Origin: Glandiceps talaboti
Lineage: Eukaryota; Hemichordata; Enteropneusta; Spengelidae
Direction: 5' to 3'
Length of the DNA: 64,000 nucleotides
Assembly (NCBI RefSeq): GCF_964340395.1
Contig: NC_135553.1
Coordinates: 20,114,449 to 20,178,448 of the forward strand
Below the pieces are notes generated by a model. It saw nothing but the letters and a program-made list of their open reading frames with translations. It made no database searches and was not told where the DNA came from. The position numbers and the translations under genes are program-made. How positions within the stretch are numbered: position 1 is the stretch's first letter; each line of letters starts with the position of its first letter. This document shows positions 24,998 through 40,462 of the stretch, piece by piece.

Positions 24998-25297
24998 ATG
25001 TTAGAATTAGTTATCAAAGTAATTCAAACACGTGCTCCAGGGAATTGTCGTGAAAAAATGGCCGGGTGCGGACGTGTTATCCGGGTTCCTGTGACACGTA
25101 CCGAACGTCCGATTTTGGAAGCTATGGGTCAGTATGCTAACAATTATCAACTGATAGCAGATCATGTCCGTGCAAATTTACGCATTCTTTCTCGAGATGT
25201 GCAGGACATGTACATTATTCGTTCTGCTACTGTAGTAAGACGTAGAATAAGGGATGTTGTCCAACGTCATCAGAAAAGTAATTATTCGCACAAATAG
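24998..25297 (+). CDS. Unrecognised 99-residue frame inside the octamer element
   Basis: ATG at 24998, stop at 25297. The product is basic and probably helical. Residues about 38-85 (ILEAMGQYANNYQLIADHV, then SRDVQDMY and VRRRIRDVV) have the spacing of a Myb/SANT-like three-helix fold, but the usual Trp residues are replaced by Tyr. This is a weak resemblance. If real it could be a DNA-binding part of a transposon protein. No splice partners are evident, and the frame could be fortuitous. Confidence 0.25.
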   Translation: MLELVIKVIQTRAPGNCREKMAGCGRVIRVPVTRTERPILEAMGQYANNYQLIADHVRANLRILSRDVQDMYIIRSATVVRRRIRDVVQRHQKSNYSHK

Positions 25298-25604
25298 GAA
25301 ACGACCAGAATTTATGACAGGGTGGACTCGTTATGATTATTGATACCTTGATAGCCAGTTATAAAGGATGTATAGTGGGTTTCATAATGGTGCTGGTCGA
25401 CAATAACACAACAACCCGATCGTCGAATACATAAGTCATGACTACATCAACGTTTGTTAAAGTTTCACAGCTTTTTGCAACACTTTTGGACTGGAGATCG
25501 GTTATTTGTTCCCGGCTCCTTCGCCTCATTGGCTTCATGCATTCACAAAACAAGTTACTTGACTGTGCAGACAGGGAAAACAAATAGAAACAAAAATATG
25601 ATAT

Positions 25605-25990
25605 CCTTATGCAAATAAAATGCGACGTATAAATCGACGAAACTCATTATCTTTTGACAATATTAAACGTCGACGAAAGTGGACGTATGCAAATTTTAGA
25701 ACGAAAACAGACGAAAACACATTTTAGAACGAAAGCCGACGAAAATATATTGTTATGCAAATACAGTGACTTATAAATCGACTTGGCCGACGAAAAGCTC
25801 ATTAATCTATTGATAATATTTAACGTCGACGAAAGTGGACGTATGCAAATTTTAGAACGAATACATTTAGAACGAAAGCCGACGAAAATCCATTGTTATG
25901 CTAATACGTGCAACGGATAAATCGAAATGACCAACGAAAAGGTCAATAATCAATTGACATATTTGTCTCCAACGAAAGTTGATGTATGGA
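25605..25990 (+). repeat. Three tandem units with CGACGAAA and ATGCAAAT motifs
   Basis: Units start near 25605, 25750 and 25905. Each has a TTATGCWAATA block, a TATAAATCGA block, then CATTAATC.ATTGA.AATATT, ACGTCGACGAAAGT and GTATGCAAAT (weaker in unit 3). Perfect ATGCAAAT octamers are at 25609, 25687, 25755 and 25843, with another in the left terminal repeat at 24675. ATGCAAAT is the POU/octamer recognition sequence. Confidence 0.65.
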
Positions 25991-26073
25991 AATTAACATG
26001 ACAAAGAGTAAGTACAAGTAATGGTACGACATGGTTGCGTAACTGTGCTGCTCGACTACGTTCTGGGGAGAAT

Positions 26074-26142
26074 CACCAGAGCTTGTTGAATTCCAAGTAC
26101 ATGTATATTATACATGTATTTGGAATTCAACAAGCTCTGGTG
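26074..26142. repeat. Near-perfect 34-bp hairpin
   Basis: CACCAGAGCTTGTTGAATTC pairs with GAATTCAACAAGCTCTGGTG, and the stem continues through TACATGTATA / TATACATGTA with almost no loop. It lies inside the octamer element. Confidence 0.8.
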
Positions 26143-28911
26143 AGCTATAACTATAACTATGTTTTACTACTTTTACTCTGGAGTTTCACCTCTGACAAAT
26201 AAAGGTTGCCACAAAAATTGTCTTGTCAAATTCATGGAATTAAAGCAAAACATAAGTAGCACCATTACCGTTCTTCACTTCCACTTTGAAAGCAACCAGG
26301 CTAGACAACCTACGAACGCATGTCGAATGAGGATTAACGGTTTATTTCCGTGAATATTTCGACCTTTTAGTTTTCATGGTTCGTACTTTCTAATTATTAA
26401 GTCAGTAAAATATTAGATCTTAGAGAGAAGTCTCTAAATGCCCTTGCCTATCAACACAGTTCTACTCTTTGTCTAGATACAGTGCAAAGTTTGCCTTCCG
26501 TTAAGGATGATTTAACCTGATAGTGTACTTCAATATTTCAATGGACATCTCATTATAATTTGCATGCCAGCGTCTTCCAACGTTAGCCAATGACGATACA
26601 ATGTTCTCAAGTTGAGAGAACTCCTGTTTCTAAAACCGCCAGCTACTGCTGCAGTGTCTGAGCAATACTACAATTTTTGATTGGTGGAATCTAACGATTT
26701 GCATATAGAATTACAGATGGTTTCAATGACGTTAAATATTGTCAAAAGACTAATGAGTCTGTATTGTTGTTTAGGTCGTGTTCATTCAGGTTAACGTCCG
26801 TATTTGCATATGAATATCTCATTAACGAGGGGATCGTAGTTGACCGTCGGTATAAGTGCTTAGGTGAAAACCCGCTACTAGCACATATGTTGATTGCATT
26901 GTAACAGTGACAAGGTGGGGAAAGTGCCACAGAAATGATTAACAAGCTGTGGACAGTCTCTTTCATGACTTTAAAGTGTTAGCGGACAGTCCCTTTCATG
27001 GATTAACGGTATGCAGACACTTGCTTTGAGTAAAAGTTGTAGCAGATGCATGCATCCAACCATCTAATTTCACCAGTTAATAATTCGCTAGTGGCAAACT
27101 TGGCATTTATAGGGTAACGTATATTTCACTAAAAAACTAGGCAGTCATTTTTTTTACCGTAACGAGTTACCTTGGACTCAGGACTGCTACCATACGACCT
27201 ATTTAGATTATTACACAACGATTTTGATATAATAAGTAATATCTCAATGATATTTTGAGACCATACTTTTTTCTCGAGCATAATTATAATACAAATTACA
27301 TCTATTGATGCTGTATAATGTTCACACCTTAAAATTATTTCAACCTAAGGACACTCAAACGTCTGTCAGTGTAACACAATTTGTGATGACATTAAGTTGG
27401 CAAACATTCTATTAGAATTGGATTTCGGGTGTCATAGACTAAAATTACATATGAAGCTATCAGACGATTTCTAAATGCTGTTTTATAATAACTTGTTCTC
27501 TAGTTCCTATAAGGAGACAGTAAGTAAAGTACATGTCATTTTAAGGAATATTTTAATATATCTAAATAATATAATGAAATCCGACAACTGTGAAACTTTT
27601 GTTTCAGAAAGACCAGTGAATAACCTAAAGGTAGCACACACCTTATCGTCATCTCATGTCAACGTATTACTTCAGGTTGTGTGAGACACCATTTGGACCT
27701 CTATATTGTGTTTGGGTGTATATAAGCAATAAATTATCCCCAGGGGTGGTTTTTGAAATTTGCAACGAAACTTTAAAACAAAAACGGTAAAGCAAACTGC
27801 ATTTTGGAATAGAATAAAGTGCACGTACAGATCAGTCCCAGAACCAGCTGAATATCTGTTGTGATTCCTCCATTATGGAGACAATCTCACGATATCACTC
27901 AAGCACAACGTAACGATTAATACTTTTACTGTACAGTATATATACGTAGTTTTGTATAGAGGCATATTCAAATTTGTGAGTGGTCTAAACTAGTTTCTTT
28001 CGTTTTATGACGGATTTACGTTCATGCTTTGCCTCACTGTTTCTGCAACTTATGGGGCCAAGTACGATGCTGTAGGCTTATGATCAGCCGCTCTAAGGTA
28101 ATGGCTTTGCATAGACTCACCTGTAATCACAAGTAAACATATTAAGTAAACCACATACCCGAAAACACCCCCACCCCCATTTTGCCTCGGTTCCCCAGTA
28201 CAACATATTACCCACAACTCCCTCTGGTTTGTACTCTGAGATTCTCCATGTATAGTCAGACAAAATTCTCAATCGCATAGAGTGTTTACATATTTAATAT
28301 GTTCAAATCATAGAATATCAACTGGTGACTTTCTGAATATCCGTTGTCAACGCCGCAAATATCAATAACTTCTAGAAGTAGGAGATATCAATATGAGAAG
28401 GAATTTGTCTGGACATATATTTCCTACTATTATGACTCCACCAACGATAATAAAATAATAAACATGTTGAAACTCTTTAATTTTTTTAAAAATACATTTT
28501 TATGTTAAATTTGCCATTCTTCTTTGGATTCTTAATCGTACTGTTGTTATAAACCATTCATATTTATACTCTTATAATTAAATTGTTTAGAAATATGGTT
28601 TATAGGGGAGTTATGAAATAAGGAACATCCAACCATACGAATCAGAGAGATTTGTGTGTAAAATATTACACAGTGAAACATGCTCACTTTCTATGATAAA
28701 TCTGTCAGGTACGTGGCAGTCTGGAAATTAAAAGGGAGCTATTAATACAGAACAGGGTATTCCTAAGAGTAATATGCAAATTGATGTATACCAATCTACT
28801 GGTACCACCAAACTGGAAGGGCTATATACATGATGTAGCGATCAGCACGATGTTTGTATGTGAACGTACTGTACTGAGGTTCAGTAGTACTATAAGCTTG
28901 ATGAAATATTT

Positions 28912-28914
<3 letters not shown>

Positions 28915-28950
<36 letters not shown>
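28915..28950. repeat. (TG)n microsatellite
   Basis: About seventeen TG units. The homologous right-arm site (near 42830) has no such array. Confidence 0.9.
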
Positions 28951-28953
<3 letters not shown>

Positions 28954-29546
28954 CTATCAACTAGCCCATGCAAATAGCAAAGGTAACGTACAGGCATACA
29001 TGTAATGCAAAATAACAACATAGTCGATGGTTAGGCGAGTGCATGTTTTCTAAAAATAACAAAATATAAACTTGTGCTACTACGCCATTGTACATTTCAC
29101 AGGGGTTTTCTTTGTTACAAATTAACAAATACTGACACTGATAATGTATACGCACATGAAATGTTACATTTTATCTTTACTATGAAGACAATATAATATC
29201 AGTTTTGTGTTAAGTTCTTCCTTGATTCAGTCAACAGCGATTTTTATTTGTCTTCAAAATAAGATAAATGTATCATTTTAAAATAGTCTGCGCACTATCA
29301 GTCTCTGCATTTTATTTCGTTTAATTTCTAACATAAAACCTTATGTGAGACGTAAAACCTGTCAGACTACCCAGTAGATAATGAAATCTGTGACCTCGAT
29401 ATGATACACAGTAAGGTATTGCTAACTTTTAACATGTACTTCCTTTAACCTGTTCTGCTATACTGTTTGTAAAAGTTCAGTCAACATATATAGTCAACAT
29501 TAAGATTTGTGGATAGTATTAAGCATGAAGTTAACCACCCTCCCCC

Positions 29547-29554
29547 GAAAAACC

Positions 29555-29601
<47 letters not shown>
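29547..29601. repeat. (ACC)n(AAC)n microsatellite, left arm
   Basis: Partner of the (GTT)n(GGT)n array at 42128-42196 in the right arm, so the array predates the inversion. The right copy is longer. Confidence 0.9.
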
Positions 29602-29603
<2 letters not shown>

Positions 29604-31247
29604 AAATAAATAAATAACCCATCTAATCGCTGTATTGATGACTCTATGTCACTCCTTCGTTATGCAACTTGTCCAAGTATCTGCATCAACTTGTTATTTA
29701 GCTTGCAAAATGTCTCAAAGAAAGTGATTCATCATATATAGACACTGTCTATGATTGGTTTATTCATTTCAATGTATTAATCTTTCATTTTCAACTGGGG
29801 AGGGATAACAGTACGTTGTCATTGTACAAGTGCATGTTTATCGTTTGATAATTTTCGATCAGTGTAACTTGAAGAATTCACCACTGGCAATATCTTTATA
29901 TTCTTTCTGGTGTGAATCGATACATCTTCGGGAAAGGATAAGTCGGGAATTAACTCTCACCAAGATCGATATATTTCTGTTTGCCAGAATCACAAAATAT
30001 AAAGAGAACAGTCGTTAAATGAACACATCTTGAGATGAAAGGAGAAGGGCCAGAAAATGATTCGAACTTGTTCCTGTTGTTATGTGACGTTGGTTTAATA
30101 ATTGGTTTACTTGGCCAAATGCATTAACTGATTGCACAATCTTGGTAACAAAGAACAAAAGAGAGAAGGGTAAATGGGGAGTCAAGAAATAGCTTACAGC
30201 TAGTAAGTGTAGCCTGACCCCCGACATTGTACTTTGCGAATGATAACAATAAGAGGGCTTAGACATCGATGGGACTAAGATACATACATATAAGTGGAAA
30301 AAATTCACACAAAAGTCTTTTTTTTTTACTACATGAATATTCTATACAACAAACACTAATTTCAGGAAACCTAATTGAAACACGAGCTGTAAAAAATCTC
30401 TACCTAATTAAAAAATGTTAGAAATACCCATTAAATTTTAATAAAGCCGATACCATTTGTTTCCAAAATGAAATATTCATCTTCGACTTTACAGTTTCAT
30501 TAGCTCTGCACTCTGTCACTCGATGTTTGTGCAAATTAAAGTTGAAAAGAAATCTATATATTTTGTACTCCATAGCATGCTTAGCGTAAATAGTAGGTCG
30601 ATGACCAGCAAGGAAATCTGACCTTAATAGTATTTTTACCCGACACAGTGACTGCCTCACTTCCATTGCCTTGATACGGTTTTAGCAAATAATGAAATGT
30701 GAGGGTAAACAACATACTAAAAAGACTCCATAGTCAATTGCTTGCTAACATTAGTTCTGTAGAACTCGAAGCACTCACACATCATCATCTTAAAGGTTTG
30801 ACAGTTGGTGAGTATCGATTTCTTGTTCCGATTACAGTATTATCGCAAGTAAGTAGACAAAATGCTATGATTTCCTACTTGTTGATACACCCCAAGATTA
30901 CAGTTTTGTTCAAGTATTATGTACTATACATACAATTAAATCAATTATCGACCCTTGAAAAGTTTTTTCCTCTGCTCTTTTTTCACGTTTTTATTTTTCA
31001 TACAATTTTTTCTGTTCTTGGTAACATCATGTCAAAACCAGTGTGAAGAAAGTTGGATGAATTGCTATTTGCAGCATTTGCTCTTAAAATTGAATGAGAC
31101 GATGTCTAGAAAGTGCAGATGGAATCCTGTTCAATCAATTATATTGTTGATAAGTTGAAAGGGTAATGATAAACAAATTGAATACATACACCGAGTCTTT
31201 CATTTACATTTCCTCTTAATGACAGCACAAGTTCTTAAATGTATGGT

Positions 31248-31279
31248 TCTAAATAAAAGGCCCTGTGCGTAAAATTGGT
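31248..31279 (+). promoter_or_regulatory. TATA-like block present only in the left WxxW gene copy
   Basis: The 32 bp, containing TAAATAAAAGG at 31250-31260, are missing at the homologous place in the right arm. There the sequence reads straight through ATGGTCATTG. GGT occurs at both breakpoints. The block lies about 100 bp before the ATG, so it is a plausible TATA element, but function is inferred. Confidence 0.35.
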
Positions 31280-31358
31280 CATTGTTTCCTCTTTTTCCTC
31301 TCCACACTATAACAGTACTTTGTCTCCCAAAGTGATACACATACAGTATTTGGGTAAA

Positions 31359-33257
31359 ATGAAGATTTTACTGATTGTACTGGTTAATCAGCTGATCGTA
31401 GGATTAGGTCCATATGCAGGTATGTATTTTAGAAGCTGAGTTCTAAGCCTAAAGCTTTCGAAGGGGAAATAATAGGGTTCTCATTTTCAAAATCGAAGAC
31501 TTTGAACTCATCAGTCTTTATTATATTGCATCTAATTTTTTGTCATTAGCAAGCGAACCTTTCCACATGTCATTTCGACCACAGACGTTGGAGAGAGACT
31601 CTGTCTCACCGTCTATATATGGGTGGATACAAACGAATAGTGATGTTTCATCTTTCTGTACTGAGCTGCTGTAATCAATACCTGATTATATTTCAGAGAG
31701 ATCATGCATGGTACATAGGTCAGTTATAGATGAAATGATGTTGGCTTTGTGTTTCACACATGTGACATGACATTTAATACACACCCTCAGACAACTTCTA
31801 ATGCAAAAGACACAATTACATAGGTGAAATGCACAGAGAGGATATAGAAGTAGTCAAGTTGAAATATTGATTATCAGTTTGAAAATAAACAATTGTAGCC
31901 ATTAAAATCAACAAGTCCATGTGTAATGTTTTCATTACAAGCCAGTGTTTACTTCATCGTGAATGCTTATCAGTGTTCAATGTGTTTGGGCAAAGGGTCC
32001 TGCTGCGTTTATTGTGTCTCTGTTATTGTTTGTGTATGTAGTGACAGAAACAAATGGCACGGCAATCCCTGTAATAGTAATACAAATCAAATGTTTCAAA
32101 CAAAATACCCTCTGTCCACATTTGTATAGTTATGTCAGGATTGCGGATATGCAGATATTTGAAAACATCATTCTAAGCGGCTGGTCATTTTCAACTGGGA
32201 GGGGGGGGGGGTCTTATAGATGGGGTTCAATTTTCTGACAAAGACCTCTCGCCTATATTCAATCTTCAAATGAAAATGCAGTCTTGCTGCTAGACGTTCG
32301 GGCTTTCTTTCGATACTATAAGCGAACGAAGTTCGCAGTGAGGGCTTGCCCCAACAGTCTAGCTAATGTCATTTTCAGACCGGACATTCCATTGAGATTA
32401 GTGGGTTGGGCCATGTATGCATATATATACTTTATTATATTCAATCTCTGCATGCAGGTGTTGACAAATACATTTATGTCATTACTATGTCTTATCACTT
32501 TATGGCAATTGTGTTTGATGAGTGTGTAGACGTTGTCATTCACACATTTTAGTTAACACATTGGTGGTTATTTTTACAAGCCCCTCCTTAAGATGAATAT
32601 GCATGAAAAATTAGCTATTGTCCTCTGTTTGTGCTTGTCGCTAATACGGTTCTCTGATTGGCAGTTATTTATATCCTGATGACATTTGCTAGACCTCCCA
32701 TGTTCCATCCTCGATAGCGATGTTCGGGCGTGTGTCGTATTCTACCGGAAGAGGTCTAGCAGATAGACTAATGAAAATGGAGCCCCACCTCAGTAAAGAC
32801 CACATCTTACAAATCCTCCCCACTTTAAAATGATGATTTCCAAAATGATTCCCAACAACAAATATAGCGAAAATTAGATTCAACATGTGACTGTAAACAT
32901 AGATTGGGGACCAAACGTACTTTATGTGTAGTCCAAATGAAGTTCATTTCTAATTGTCCAAAAATATTCTTTGTTGTTTTCCAGAGGCCACCTGTAGTAA
33001 ATGGACTCCTTGGTTTGACAGGGATGACCCAAGTTATACTGCTGACGCCGAAACACTCGATGCTATCAGAGGTGAAAACCCTGGCATGGTGTGTGACAGT
33101 CCAACTGCGATAGAAGTACGCAATAAAGCTACTCAAAAGATGGTGTCGCCAGGTGACGGGGTATTTAAATATTTTGATACCATAGACGGGTTCCTTTGTC
33201 TGAACGAAGATCAGTGTGATCACTGCGATGACTACGAAGTCCGATTCTGTTGTTCAG
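31359..33257 (+). pseudogene. Secreted WxxW-domain protein, left copy lacking its last exon
   Basis: Exon 1 (31359-31419) encodes a 20-residue signal peptide (MKILLIVLVNQ...). After a 1,565-bp GT-AG intron, exon 2 (32985-33257) encodes one WxxW domain: CSKWTPWFDRDDPS at the start, a mid-domain VCDSPTAIEVR, then CLNEDQCDHCDDYEVRFCC at the end. Both junctions are phase 1, so the exon is a symmetric module. The family (Mucin2_WxxW type, also in CILP) is extracellular and disulfide-rich. The third exon found in the right-arm copy is absent here: a 1,014-bp deletion scar lies at 34273-34279. Read-through past the donor would add about 14 unrelated residues and then a stop. Against the right copy, exon 2 has six amino-acid-changing and one silent difference, which suggests relaxed constraint. 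It could still encode a one-domain protein. Confidence 0.7.
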
Positions 33258-33327
33258 GTATGATAAGGCGTATTAAGAAAATAATTGTGTGTTTCCGATA
33301 ACATTACCTCAGAAAATACCCTAGGCA

Positions 33328-33453
<126 letters not shown>

Positions 33454-33639
33454 GCTGGAGAGAAACGTGCTTGATTGATTGATTGATTCAAATATTAGTA
33501 GCAGAGCATTATAGACTTAAATCAAAAGAATAAGGATGTAATGAGTCGTTACTCAGAGTTTCACGCTTATTGCGATCGTCGTCGTCCGATGATCGCAACA
33601 ATATATTGCTTCGACCAAAAACCAAACAAAATGCCGGTC

Positions 33640-33790
33640 AGAAAATCGCTTCTAGGAAAGTTTGGTGAAATATGTACAGACATGACTGAAGAAAGGAAAC
33701 AGACGTGCATGAAGCTGAAGAACACAACCAATTTCTTATCCTTTTGTTTTAAGCTTAATTGTTTAAAACCTGTTTAGGGTTGAAGGTTTC
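33640..33790 (-). repeat. Dispersed repeat family E, left-arm copy
   Basis: Reverse complement of 37910-38075, and also matched by 62705-62870 outside the duplication. Shared blocks: GTTTCCGATA, ACAAAAGGATAAG, CTTCACGCACGT.TGTTT and ACATATTTCA.CA. Confidence 0.5.
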
Positions 33791-34272
33791 AACTAGGTCT
33801 CTCTGGTTATCGGAAACACATAATTTTATTAATTTAGCCTTAATGTTATTCATGTTATAATTAACTTTTCACGGAAAATAAATAGACGACTAATTTAGAT
33901 ACGGGTCATCTCATGCTTGACATAAAGTACATTTTATCCATAGTAGGGATTCCCTAATCATTTGACTTGACGACGACACTGCAATTTTCTCAATGATCAA
34001 TTGACGAAAATATTTGTGCACGAACATGAAAAAAAAATCGACAAAGCCATTTAAATATTTGCAAAATGGTATATATCACTTGTAGCATGATAACACCAAA
34101 GTTGTCTGTAAACCAAAACGCTTGGTGCCTTGGGAGGATTTTGTCCTTCTTTAAAACGATTGACTGTACAATTAGTTCGAATGTACATGTGTTTTTAAAA
34201 AAGTCATCTACCCGACTTTAACATATTGTCCAAGCGTTATCTCTGTCTTGCTGTATTTGATGATACTTAGTG

Positions 34273-34279
34273 TGTTGTT
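34273..34279 (+). other. Deletion scar (TGTTGTT) in the left arm
   Basis: In the right arm two copies of TGTTGTT (as AACAACA, 36452-36458 and 37466-37472) flank 1 kb that includes the last WxxW exon. In the left arm one TGTTGTT joins the two outer sequences directly. Confidence 0.7.
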
Positions 34280-34439
34280 GGAGTGACAAAACAGGGGACT
34301 CCTGTATAGTTTATAAGACATTGTCATCCATATCCACCTTCAAAAACACAGACACAGATAGAAACATAGTGACACATACTAACATAAATGACGAATTGAG
34401 TGTCTAAATATATCTCTCCCTTTCATCCCTCCCTACCAC

Positions 34440-34450
34440 ACACACACACA

Positions 34451-34526
<76 letters not shown>

Positions 34527-34608
34527 ACGTCTCTCTCCCCCAGTCTGTCATGTATGTATGTATGTATGTATGTATGTATGTATGTATGTATGTATGTATG
34601 TATGTATT
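34440..34608. repeat. (CA)n(CT)n and (ATGT)n arrays, left inner arm
   Basis: Mirror partners of the CATA and AG arrays at 36163-36291 in the right arm, at matching positions and in matching order but with different lengths. Confidence 0.95.
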
Positions 34609-35148
34609 ATGCTTGTAATGCAAAAGTAATATGTACACCAATAGTTTTTTTTCTTACAATGTATTGAAGTGTTTGACATAGAAATACTGAAGCTACACAA
34701 GTTGAGTATTACAACATTCTAAAGGACTTTTATCAGTACACTAGCATGTGTTATAACTACAATATAAAACATAGTACACCAGATTTAAACTGAATGCCTT
34801 CCGTAAGGAATTTCATGATTTATGCAAGAAAATTAGCTCTATATCTGTGATTCGTCAAGTCCCAATGAAAGTTAGTTGTCAAAAATGTTGTTGAAATGCC
34901 CGCCACACCTCCTTAGGCTCAGCACAGGAAAGCTTTCCATCCTCAACTTCACTCGGCTTTCTTGATCCCCTACATACCCAGGATATGACATGTGCATGTT
35001 GAACTTCCTTCTGTCCCCCCACGAGTTTACACATTCCTTTAATCACTACAGGAAAAATGTCAAGATTTTGTTGAGTGGCGCGCCCTCACTGTACACTAAT
35101 TATATTGAGGTCAATGTATAGGTCCCCATTATTGATACATTGTCGCGA

Positions 35149-35623
35149 AATTTTCTTCGTAGGCTAGGCGAGGCTTGGTCTATTTTCCATATTTTGACCA
35201 CATACATTTGGGTATAAATTATAGATTGTTACACTTGATAAATATGTGAGAGTGTATTTATATCCTGAGATACAAAGCTAGATAAATGATTATATACAAG
35301 CCTTGCAACAAACAGCGGTAGTTTGTTATGGAGAGAAATCGGAAAAGAACACGGTAAATAGGAGATGGTTCGAGGTCAATATAATACTTCCTAAACTTCT
35401 AATCGAAAATCTAAAAAGACGCGATTTCTCTTTATTCATCTGCGCATTAGTGTGTGAAGTTTGAAAATGGTAAGTCCATATTTGACGAAATTGAAACGAT
35501 GATAAATATTTCAGCTGTTTGTGAACTCCGCGCTCATTGTAAACCTATTTTAAGGCCAAGAAAAAAATTGTTTTCTGGTGAGTTTGAATCACTTAAATTA
35601 TCTGCCTCGGTCTTCTGTATCAA
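35149..35623. other. Spacer at the axis of inverted duplication 1
   Basis: About 475 bp without an inverted partner. It holds a 72-codon frame (35454-35672, partly in the right arm) with no recognisable domain. No hairpin at the axis is evident. Confidence 0.6.
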
Positions 35624-36162
35624 TCGCGACAATGTATCAATAATGGGGACCTATACATTGACCTCTATATAATTAGTGTACGGTGAGGGCGCACCACTCA
35701 ACAAAATCTTGACAATTTAAAATTTCCTGTAGGAATGTGTAAACTCGTTGGGGGACAGAAGGAAGTTCAACACGCACATTCCATATCCGGGGTATGTAGG
35801 GGATCAAGAAAGCCGAGTGAAGTCGAGGATGGCAAGCTTTCCTGTGCTGAGCCTTAGGAGGTGTGGCGGGCATTTCAACAACATTTTTGACAACTAACTT
35901 TCATTGGGACTTGACGAATCACAGATATAGAGCTAAATTTCTTGCATAAATCATGAAATTCCTTACGGAAGGCATTCAGTTTAAATCTGGTGTACTATGT
36001 TTTATATTGTAGTTATAACACATGCTAGTGTACTGATAAAAGTCCTTTAGAATGTTGTAATACTCAACTTGTGTAGCTTCAGTATTTCTATGTCAAACAC
36101 TTCAATACATCGTAAGAAAAAAAACTATTGGTGTACATATTACTTTTGCATTACAAGCATAA

Positions 36163-36241
36163 TACATACATACATACATACATACATACATACATACATA
36201 CATACATACATACATACATGACAGACTGGGGAGAGAGACGT

Positions 36242-36291
<50 letters not shown>
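36163..36291. repeat. (CATA)n and (AG)n arrays, right inner arm
   Basis: Inverted partners of 34440-34608. Confidence 0.95.
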
Positions 36292-36298
<7 letters not shown>

Positions 36299-36728
36299 AG
36301 GGTGGTAGGGAGGGATGAAAGGGAGAGATATATTTAGACACTCAATTCGTCATTTATGTTAGTATGTGTCACTATGTTTCTATCTGTGTCTGTGTTTTTG
36401 AAGGTGGATATGGATGACAATGTCTTATAAACTATACAGTTTTGTCACTCCAACAACAGCAATAATTTCAAAAACAAGTTGATTTATGCTTTAGTATGTT
36501 ATGAATTTAATTGAAGTAGTAGACGAGAATACAACACATTAAATAAAATTGTCTGGTACATGCAATACAATATTATTATGGTATCGAATTGAAATGTGAA
36601 GTAAATGAAAGCTCAGACCATATAAAAGTCCAACTGCCAGTTCAACTGGTAGTTCATTAATTCTATTTAAATTCAGTCTTAAAGAAACAAAACGATATAT
36701 CATGTATTGATAATCGATATTACGACGT

Positions 36729-36734
36729 TTTATT
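36729..36734 (-). promoter_or_regulatory. Candidate polyadenylation signal for the right WxxW gene
   Basis: AATAAA on the minus strand about 380 nt past the stop at 37113. It lies in the 1-kb block missing from the left arm. Confidence 0.35.
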
Positions 36735-37112
36735 TGCTCAAGGTTAATTTGGCGAAATGTATGATTCCAGACTAACACAATGTCCTCAACCTAATACACG
36801 AATTAACGTGGACTAACAATATTTTGATCAAGGTTATTTAGTGGTTGGTTGTTAAGGTATATTTCAAAAGATAGACTTTTAATTTTACCGTCGATCATAC
36901 ATGGGTGGATTGTAATTACAGGGTAATCAGAATCCTTAATTAGTTTCTTTACACAAGGAAATTATATTTTCATCAGAAAGTGAAATCTTCTGATAGTCAT
37001 TCTAAATAGAATGTACAGAGGAGAATGTTCGATATCGAGAAGTTCATTGTATAGGTCGACGCCTCGGTAGCATCCCGCCGAATCAAATCGTTGTCGTTGT
37101 GAAGTCGTTTGC

Positions 37113-40462
<3,350 letters not shown>

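Larger units (their letters stand above)
24615..26880. mobile_element. Putative non-autonomous element with inverted ends and octamer repeats
   Basis: The ends (24615-24775 and 26720-26880) are inverted copies: both start with a block like GTAG.GGGTTTTCACCTAAGC, contain ATATGCAAATAC and end with TTGACAATATTTAACGTC. The inner part of that terminal unit is repeated in tandem at 25605-25990. No transposase was recognised; the only frame of note is 24998-25297. It lies within outer-arm sequence that it appears to interrupt. It could be a cut-and-paste element with many transposase-binding units or a foldback-type element. The exact termini and target duplication are uncertain. Confidence 0.5.
23157..28097 (+). 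other. Left-arm-only segment
   Basis: No inverted counterpart was found in the right arm, where sequence passes from the partner of 22.8 kb to the partner of 28.1 kb within about 200 bp (near 43785). It holds a foldback (23967-24119), the 2.3-kb octamer element (24615-26880) and direct repeats of outer-arm sequence at 23860-23955 and 27057-27340. It contains no supported gene. Confidence 0.6.

Noticed and set aside
30015-30308. 97-codon frame on the minus strand, also open in the right arm (41428-41721)
   Set aside because: Openness in both arms only reflects the duplication. About nine of ten differences change the amino acid, which does not fit purifying selection, and no domain is recognisable.
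31926-32238. Overlapping 67- and 91-codon frames in WxxW intron 1 (left)
   Set aside because: They lie within the intron and the right arm does not preserve them.
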